Origin: Candidatus Bathyarchaeota archaeon
Lineage (GTDB): Archaea; Thermoproteota; Bathyarchaeia; TCS64
Assembly: GCA_020697635.1 (NCBI GenBank)
Contig: JAEHCT010000060.1
Span: 1 to 7,383 of the forward strand
DNA length: 7,383 nucleotides
Reading direction: 5' to 3'
The first letter of the stretch is position 1; each line of letters opens with the position of its first letter. The translations under genes were made by a program, and so were the position numbers. The notes under the pieces were generated by a model. It made no database searches and was not told where the DNA came from. It worked only from the letters and a program-made list of their open reading frames with translations. Shown piece after piece: positions 1 through 4,922 of this stretch.

Positions 1-212
1 CGATCTACAGGGTGACGGACTCGAAACTCGAGAGACGCGAGACCCGGGTATCCGAGATAGTGTCCTACGAGGGAATCTACGGCGGCCTGTTCACGGAAGG
101 CGAGAAGGTGGAGTTCAGCGGTATTCTGGAGAGATACGAGGGAAAAGAAGAGGGGCACCGCGTGGTGCTGGGTGGAGCGGGCTCCACAGGCGGCTACGTG
201 AAGTGGGCCTAG
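1..212 (+). CDS. C-terminal end of a partial gene, possibly nucleotidyltransferase-family protein
   Basis: The reading frame is open from the left edge (first full codon at base 3) to a TAG stop at 210-212, so this is the 3' end of a gene that begins outside the window. A GTG at 12 could act as a start, but the frame stays open upstream of it and I see no clear ribosome binding site, so I treat the gene as truncated by the window edge. The visible 69 or so residues include a YEGIYGGLFTEGEKVEF stretch, then a charged turn and a C-terminal VVLGGAGSTGGYVKW stretch, which suggests a small beta-rich C-terminal domain. From memory this resembles the tail of archaeal predicted nucleotidyltransferases (DNA polymerase beta-like fold). 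The catalytic part would lie outside the window, so the assignment is tentative. The gene converges on cdhE, with stop codons overlapping by 4 bp. Confidence 0.6.
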   Translation, partial: IYRVTDSKLERRETRVSEIVSYEGIYGGLFTEGEKVEFSGILERYEGKEEGHRVVLGGAGSTGGYVKWA

Positions 213-1624
213 TCCTCCGGGGAGGGCGTCCACTTCTCGTCCAGGAACTTGGGTATCCCAGACGAGTCCATGGGGCCCACGGACACGGTCCAGCCTGACA
301 GCTCCTGTATCTCGCCGCTCAGCCTGGCTGCCCTGCCCGGTATCACCAGGTGGCGGTGCTGAACCTTGTCGCCGACCTTGAACTGGGCTATGGCCTCGGC
401 GACTGTGTCGGCCGTCATCTTGCGGCCCGCGACCGCGCTCTCGACGGACATGCCCTCGCTGTCCACGACTAGTATGTAGCAGTCCAGCTTGGCTGACTCT
501 ACGTCAGACGCCACCGTGTAGTAGGTGAGGGCGAAGTTGGTCGTCAACAGGACCGGCGACATGTCTGTGGGCTCGCCGAACGCCGCCAGCTCAGGCTCCA
601 CCGCCACCGGCTTCCGTGGGTCGGTGTAGATGTTGCTCCTGAGGAAGACCTGGGGGAGTAGCGCCCAGCCGCTTATCCCGTGTACGATCATGGCGTCCGT
701 GAACCGCGCTATGCATATCCCCGCGATGACCGCCTCGTTCCACTCGTTGATTATGGTGTCCTCCTCCTCGACGGTCCACGCCACGAGGGGCAGGCCTAGA
801 ATCGGGTAGCCGAGGTGCTCCTCCTCCTCGTTGATGGACTGCCACCTGAGTATGATGTAGTTGTCGAGGTTGGCCGTCATATACTTGTTAGGCTCGGTCC
901 CCGGGTCCAGCACGATGTCGCTTAACCCGTACTCCTCGAGGGTGTGCGCGATGCTCTTCAGTGTGTCCCTGTCCTGCGGCGATGAAGCGACTACGGGGCA
1001 CTCGTACTGGAGGGCCAGCTCTGCCATCTCCTTCCAGTTGTCCTTGGTCGCGGCGTAGATAAGCGGGCGCCTGCCATAGGCCGCGTCCAGCCCCTTCCTC
1101 ATAGCCTCGGGGTCGTGGGTGCACAGGATCAGCGGCTTCTCGGTCAGCCCGATCGCCTTCTTGACCGCCGCGGCGAAGGTGTCGGGGTCTCCGCTGGTTG
1201 ACCTCACAGCCAGCATGTCCAGCTTGAGCTGCATGCCTATGTACTCGTAGCTGAAGTCGTTGACCACGTTGACGCGTAGCTCGAACTCCTCGGGGGACAT
1301 CTCGTCGCTGACGTCGACAGCCACCGCCGGCTGGTGGAAGTACGTGAACTCGTGCCTGTACAGAACGTACTCGCCGCCGAGAGTCACCTTGTGGTCGCCT
1401 ACGCCCACCTCCACCGCCTTGACCGCTGGCTTTAGGAGGGCCCACAGCTTGTTGTAGTCATCTTCTTTCCCTGGCTCCAGGAGGGGCTTGCACTCATCCA
1501 GCATGGCCTCCCTGACAACCAGCTTTGCCGCGAAGGCCATGCAGTTAGCCTCGCCGCACTCCTTGCAGTTGGTCCTTGGGAGTATTTGGTAGATCTCGAT
1601 TGGGCTCAGTTCTTTCGCAGGCAT
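209..1624 (-). CDS. cdhE: ACDS complex gamma subunit (corrinoid/iron-sulfur protein large subunit)
   Basis: This is the large subunit of the corrinoid iron-sulfur protein, 471 residues, close to the usual family length. Together with CdhD it carries the methyl group on a cobamide between tetrahydropterin and the A-cluster of CdhC. Visible features: an N-terminal Fe-S motif with C20, C23, C28 and C45 (CX2CX4CX16C), which binds the [4Fe-4S] cluster that reductively activates the cobalt; a central TIM-barrel-like region at about residues 80-345; and a C-terminal corrinoid-binding Rossmann-like domain at about 355-460, with the characteristic TTNFALTYYTVASD stretch (361-374) and a conserved VIPGRAARLSGE segment (427-438). 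The ATG start at 1624 follows a GGGGAGGTGA site that includes the cdhD stop; only 4 nt separate the two genes. It is the last gene of the operon and its TAG stop lies within a CTAG shared with the convergent gene. No key residue appears missing. Confidence 0.97.
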   Translation of the reverse strand: MPAKELSPIEIYQILPRTNCKECGEANCMAFAAKLVVREAMLDECKPLLEPGKEDDYNKLWALLKPAVKAVEVGVGDHKVTLGGEYVLYRHEFTYFHQPAVAVDVSDEMSPEEFELRVNVVNDFSYEYIGMQLKLDMLAVRSTSGDPDTFAAAVKKAIGLTEKPLILCTHDPEAMRKGLDAAYGRRPLIYAATKDNWKEMAELALQYECPVVASSPQDRDTLKSIAHTLEEYGLSDIVLDPGTEPNKYMTANLDNYIILRWQSINEEEEHLGYPILGLPLVAWTVEEEDTIINEWNEAVIAGICIARFTDAMIVHGISGWALLPQVFLRSNIYTDPRKPVAVEPELAAFGEPTDMSPVLLTTNFALTYYTVASDVESAKLDCYILVVDSEGMSVESAVAGRKMTADTVAEAIAQFKVGDKVQHRHLVIPGRAARLSGEIQELSGWTVSVGPMDSSGIPKFLDEKWTPSPED

Positions 1625-1628
1625 CGCT

Positions 1629-1638
1629 TCACCTCCCC
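1629..1638 (-). promoter_or_regulatory. Ribosome binding site of cdhE, overlapping the cdhD stop
   Basis: GGGGAGGTGA is the strongest ribosome binding site of the operon. It consists of the last two sense codons of cdhD plus its TGA stop, and ends 4 nt before the cdhE ATG, so ribosomes ending on cdhD are placed directly for cdhE. Confidence 0.8.
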
Positions 1639-2954
1639 AGCTTCACCGAGACCCACTCCGTGGGCTCGGCGGGTTTCTCGCCGTTCATCAGCTGGTCGAT
1701 CATGGTCTTCAACGCGTCCACGGCGGCGGGGTGCATCATCATGAAGTAGTCGACACCCGCGAGGAGCAGCGTCTGGCCCGTGATGGTCTCCCATATGGGA
1801 CCCCTCAGCTCCCTCGGGGCGAACTCTGGGCCCATCTTCATCCACGACTCGCGGGCGGCCCACGCGTTGGTGGTGCCCGAGCTCATGGGATGGTTGAGCT
1901 CCGGGTCACCCCTTAGGCCCGCTAGCCTGCACCGCTCCATAACGGTGAACGCATAGTCGAGGCCGTACCCAAGGGCGGCCGTAGTGGTGTCCATAAGTAT
2001 CTGCTCCTTCGGGACGAAGTCGTAGAGCTTCCTGTTGAGCTCCCGGGCCTTGTTGACGTCCATGCTCGTGAACGCGATGACGGTGTTGTCGTGCTCGTTG
2101 ATGAGCCTGGCCGTGCCCTCGATGTCCATGTCCAGCGTCACCGAGTTGATGAGCAGCCGCTCTCCCTCGATGCTCTCGGATATCGCCTTGAAGACCTGGA
2201 AGTCCTTGTGGGGGTCCCCGCAGCCTCCGATGCTGATGGGCACATCCACCGCCTCCACGACCTCCTCCACCTTCTTGACGGCCGCCTTGGGCGTCGCGTC
2301 CTCGATGAGAGGGTCAATGGTGAGCAGGTGAAGGTTGATCATCTCGGCCCCGAACTTGTCCACACAGAGACGGGCCCACTCCCCGGTGTCCCCCAGGACC
2401 TCACGGAAATGCATCTTAACCGCCTTGCTGAGAGGCACCTTAGGCCAGTCGAAGACATCGATCGCTATGACTGGTCTGTGCTTCGGCGGCGCCTGGAAGT
2501 TGAAGCACGGCGGCACGGTCTCGCCTCCGATCACGTGGGATATCGACCTTGTCCCTCCCTCAGCCTTCGTGGCCCCGAGCTTGACCTCTACGATGCTCGC
2601 AGGGTACTCCGCCTCGGGAACCCCGGCCGTCTCCGGTATGAGCGCGGATGGCTTTACCAAGGGCGCCGCCGGGGCGGCCCCCGGCATCGCTGGCTGCATC
2701 TGGGGCATCGGCATGCCCATGGCTGGGCCGCCTAGCAGGCTGGTCATCCGGTTCGCAGAGTCCCTTATCATGGCGAACTCGTAGCCGAGGCGTGCCAGCA
2801 GCGGCGAGGACACTCCTCCGCCTCCGCCTTCTATGCTGAACTCTATCTCGTCGAGCTCTATGTCGACGTCATCCAGCTCCACTTCCTGGAGTTTGGCCAG
2901 CTTCTCTAGTAGGTCCCTGCTGAGAATCAGTTCAATGTCGTCGGATTTGGCCAA
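1629..2954 (-). CDS. cdhD: ACDS complex delta subunit (corrinoid protein small subunit)
   Basis: This is the small subunit of the corrinoid iron-sulfur protein, 441 residues, similar to other archaeal CdhD proteins. It pairs with CdhE for methyl transfer. The TIM barrel spans about residues 118-425. It opens with a VKLGATKAEGGTRS signature (124-137), shared with the bacterial small subunit AcsD, and contains SIGGCGDPHKD (241-251) and MDTTTAALGYGLDY (321-334). There is no Fe-S cysteine motif, as expected. Before the barrel is an archaeal-type extension: a strongly acidic alternating segment (25-42, nine acidic and no basic residues), a Gly run (43-47), and a Met/Pro/Gln/Ala-rich linker (about 75-105). 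The start is TTG at 2954. It is supported by an AGGAG ten bases upstream and by the homologous-looking N-terminus; the next Met is residue 62 and would delete the extension. The gene begins 7 nt after the cdhC stop. Confidence 0.96.
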   Translation of the reverse strand: MAKSDDIELILSRDLLEKLAKLQEVELDDVDIELDEIEFSIEGGGGGVSSPLLARLGYEFAMIRDSANRMTSLLGGPAMGMPMPQMQPAMPGAAPAAPLVKPSALIPETAGVPEAEYPASIVEVKLGATKAEGGTRSISHVIGGETVPPCFNFQAPPKHRPVIAIDVFDWPKVPLSKAVKMHFREVLGDTGEWARLCVDKFGAEMINLHLLTIDPLIEDATPKAAVKKVEEVVEAVDVPISIGGCGDPHKDFQVFKAISESIEGERLLINSVTLDMDIEGTARLINEHDNTVIAFTSMDVNKARELNRKLYDFVPKEQILMDTTTAALGYGLDYAFTVMERCRLAGLRGDPELNHPMSSGTTNAWAARESWMKMGPEFAPRELRGPIWETITGQTLLLAGVDYFMMMHPAAVDALKTMIDQLMNGEKPAEPTEWVSVKLGR

Positions 2955-2961
2955 TCGTCGT

Positions 2962-4383
2962 TCACTCCTTCTCGACCCTGATGATTACCTTCTCAGCCTT
3001 GATCTTCGCGTTCTTCAGGATTATACGGATGTTCATCCCGCTGGGCAGCCCGGGCACGGCGCCTGCGGGCAGCTCCATGGTCGGCATCATGAACGTCGTC
3101 GGCATCTGCTGCGGGTACGCCATCTGCTGGGGCGCCGCCGGGGCTTCCGCCACCGCTTCTTCCTCCTTCCACGTGTCCACGATGGGGTGACCCCTCTCCG
3201 TGAGCCAGGCCTTCAGTTGATCAAGATCCTCGATGTCGTTCTCCGTCGCGATCTTGGGGATGATCTCCGGCGGCATGTATTCTTTGATCCTGTCCATGAT
3301 GTCCTTTGGCATCCAGACGACGCGGTCCCAGCCTCCGTCGGCCTGGAGGAACTTGGGGCTCCTCATGTACTCAATGCTGAGGCCGTGGAACCCGTCCACC
3401 TGTCTGCCGCCTGCGGTGAGGTCGCTGATGGTGACGAAGCTCAGTCCGTTCACAGTCTCGCCCTTGTAGTTTCTGTGGACTACGCCGTAGCCGTCGACCT
3501 CGGGGATGTAGAAGGCGCATCCCTCGAAGCAGCCGCAGCTTGTGTGGGGGTATCCGAACGCCGTGTAGAGCTGGACCCGCTCGATCTCGCCGAGGCTCTT
3601 CTCCCGGAGGACCTGGTTGACTCCCGCGTACTCGCCTGTGACGGCGTCGATGAGGTCGCCCTTCGTTACCTCGAAGACGGGTCCCTTGGGGTCCACCTTG
3701 GCGGTGGCCCTGCCGTCGAACCAGCTGATGGCGCCGCAGTTGGCGTACCGCTGGGGCGTGATGACGCAGAGGTGCGTCGGGGCGAAGCTCTGGCAGAGGC
3801 TGCAGCCGTAGAAGACGTCGACCTCGTCGTCGCTCATGCCCCTGGCCCGGGCGTCCCTGCCATCGTAGATCTCTATGGCCTTGGGGTACAGCTCCTCGAC
3901 TTTCTCGGGGTCTGTGTAGAACGTGATCTGCATCTTCTCGATGAAAGGCAGCTCGCTCTTGTAGAGCCGCAGCAGAACCTCACCGAACACCTTGAAGCTG
4001 TTAAAGCCCTTCTGGTAGCTCTTCTTGCTGAGCCTCATCTGTATGTCGTACCGCTGGTTCAGGTGCATGAAGCCCTCGATGAAGTTGACGTACTCGTGGA
4101 GGCGGCGCTCTATGACGCCCTCCAGGTCCTTCTCGATCTCGGCTCCTCCTACCTCTATGACCATCCCGAAGGGCGTGTTGGTGCCCTCGGGGAGCTCGGA
4201 GATGTCCCTGCCCACTATGGTTATCTTGCCGTCGTCGATCTTGTCCATCGGCTTTGACTGGACGAGCTCGAACTTGTACTCCTCACGTGGGCCGCCCAGC
4301 TCGATCTGCATGTCGCGGCCGCGTATCCTCTCACCCTCGTAGATGATACCAACATCCACCGGGATGTCCTCGAATAGACTCAT
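2962..4383 (-). CDS. cdhC: ACDS complex beta subunit (acetyl-CoA synthase, A-cluster)
   Basis: This is the catalytic subunit that makes or cleaves the C-C and C-S bonds of acetyl-CoA; 473 residues, the archaeal short form without the bacterial N-terminal CODH-contacting domain. A-cluster ligands are all visible: C194, C197, C206 and C216 for the [4Fe-4S] cubane, with C283-Gly-C285 holding the nickel site. C197, C283 and C285 are the expected bridging and distal ligands by comparison with AcsB. F200, three residues after C197, occupies the position of a conserved Phe near the A-cluster in Methanosarcina CdhC. The catalytic domain ends near residue 400. A low-complexity Ala/Pro/Gln/Met-rich linker (about 405-450) then leads to a basic beta-like tail (451-473). 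The ATG start at 4383 overlaps the cdhB stop as ATGA and is preceded by TGGAGG at a spacing of 7 nt. Confidence 0.98.
   Translation of the reverse strand: MSLFEDIPVDVGIIYEGERIRGRDMQIELGGPREEYKFELVQSKPMDKIDDGKITIVGRDISELPEGTNTPFGMVIEVGGAEIEKDLEGVIERRLHEYVNFIEGFMHLNQRYDIQMRLSKKSYQKGFNSFKVFGEVLLRLYKSELPFIEKMQITFYTDPEKVEELYPKAIEIYDGRDARARGMSDDEVDVFYGCSLCQSFAPTHLCVITPQRYANCGAISWFDGRATAKVDPKGPVFEVTKGDLIDAVTGEYAGVNQVLREKSLGEIERVQLYTAFGYPHTSCGCFEGCAFYIPEVDGYGVVHRNYKGETVNGLSFVTISDLTAGGRQVDGFHGLSIEYMRSPKFLQADGGWDRVVWMPKDIMDRIKEYMPPEIIPKIATENDIEDLDQLKAWLTERGHPIVDTWKEEEAVAEAPAAPQQMAYPQQMPTTFMMPTMELPAGAVPGLPSGMNIRIILKNAKIKAEKVIIRVEKE
2965..2969 (-). promoter_or_regulatory. Ribosome binding site of cdhD (supports TTG start)
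   Basis: AGGAG immediately precedes the TGA stop of cdhC and lies 10 nt before the TTG at 2954. Aligned to the full AGGAGGTGA, this is the same effective distance (6 nt) as at cdhA. It supports a TTG start that keeps the acidic N-terminal extension of CdhD. Confidence 0.7.
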
Positions 4384-4922
4384 TTTTTCTCCTCCAATTC
4401 TTTGAGTATCTCATCCAGCGCGGTCAGCCAGTTCTTCACGGGCATCGAGCCCATGGACCAGCTGGCGTTGGGCTGGTACGTGTTACCCAGTGAAACGGTC
4501 CTGAGGTCTTGGGCGAAGCTCTTCAACCCAGACTGGACCAGCCACTCCATGTAGTACAGGGTCCCCGCGAACAAGACTATATCGTATGGTCCCTCCCCGT
4601 CGAACCCGGCCCAGTCGGGGTCTCTGAGCCTGTCACCCAGGTTCATGAAGGGCATGCTGTACACCTCGGTTCCCCTGTCTCTGAAAGTCTTCGCAAGGTG
4701 GCCTGTGGCGACCACGGCGACTCCGGTTTTAAGGAACCTGATGGCCGAGTCAATCAAGTCACCGTCGTTTGTCTTCACCTTCGGTGCTTTGCTTCCTACT
4801 ACCAGTAGAGGCCTCTTGGCCTTCTTTATCATCGAGGCAGCCACCTTGGGCTGAGGTATCACATGGGCCTTCTTCGGCCCCGCTATCTCGGCGGTCTGCC
4901 CTGTACGCATCTTGGCTGACAT
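4380..4922 (-). CDS. cdhB: ACDS complex epsilon subunit
   Basis: This small subunit binds CdhA in the alpha-epsilon CO dehydrogenase component. The family (CO_dh epsilon) has a Rossmann-like, DHS-type nucleotide-binding fold; a role in electron transfer or in stabilising CdhA has been proposed, but its exact function is not settled. With the ATG at 4922 the protein has 180 residues. Conserved-looking strands and loops: RPLLVVGSKAPK (37-48), VVATGHLAKTF (70-80), YDIVLFAGTLYY (113-124) and TVSLGNTYQPNASWS (142-156), followed by a charged C-terminal helix. An in-frame GTG at 4925 lies just upstream. I prefer the ATG because its distance from the GGAGG matches the spacing in the other four genes. 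The ATG shares one base with the cdhA stop (TGATG), and the gene ends inside the cdhC start (ATGA). Both junctions suggest translational coupling. Confidence 0.95.
   Translation of the reverse strand: MSAKMRTGQTAEIAGPKKAHVIPQPKVAASMIKKAKRPLLVVGSKAPKVKTNDGDLIDSAIRFLKTGVAVVATGHLAKTFRDRGTEVYSMPFMNLGDRLRDPDWAGFDGEGPYDIVLFAGTLYYMEWLVQSGLKSFAQDLRTVSLGNTYQPNASWSMGSMPVKNWLTALDEILKELEEKK
4391..4396 (-). promoter_or_regulatory. Ribosome binding site of cdhC, inside the end of cdhB
   Basis: TGGAGG lies 7 nt before the ATG at 4383, within the last codons of cdhB. It supports reinitiation at the ATGA overlap and leaves no doubt about the cdhC start. Confidence 0.75.

Noticed and set aside
214..225. CCTCC-GG-GGAGG inverted repeat near the convergent stops
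   Set aside because: It is short, with a 2-4 nt loop, lies within the last cdhE codons and has no T-run after it on either strand, so it does not qualify as a terminator.
888..1445. 185-codon minus-strand frame within cdhE
   Set aside because: It is an alternative frame of the same strand inside an intact gene, with an Arg/Gly-rich product. There is no sign of a frameshift in cdhE, which is full length.
2091..2735. 214-codon plus-strand open frame opposite cdhD
   Set aside because: The product is rich in Arg, His, Leu and Gly with no recognisable motif. It is a shadow of the cdhD TIM barrel.
2833..4257. 474-codon open frame on the plus strand opposite cdhC and part of cdhD
   Set aside because: It lies almost wholly antisense to cdhC, which has all A-cluster residues. 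Its product is low-complexity (Ser-rich, then Leu/Val/Asp-rich), as expected from the complement of GC-rich codons, and there is no ribosome binding site or family match.
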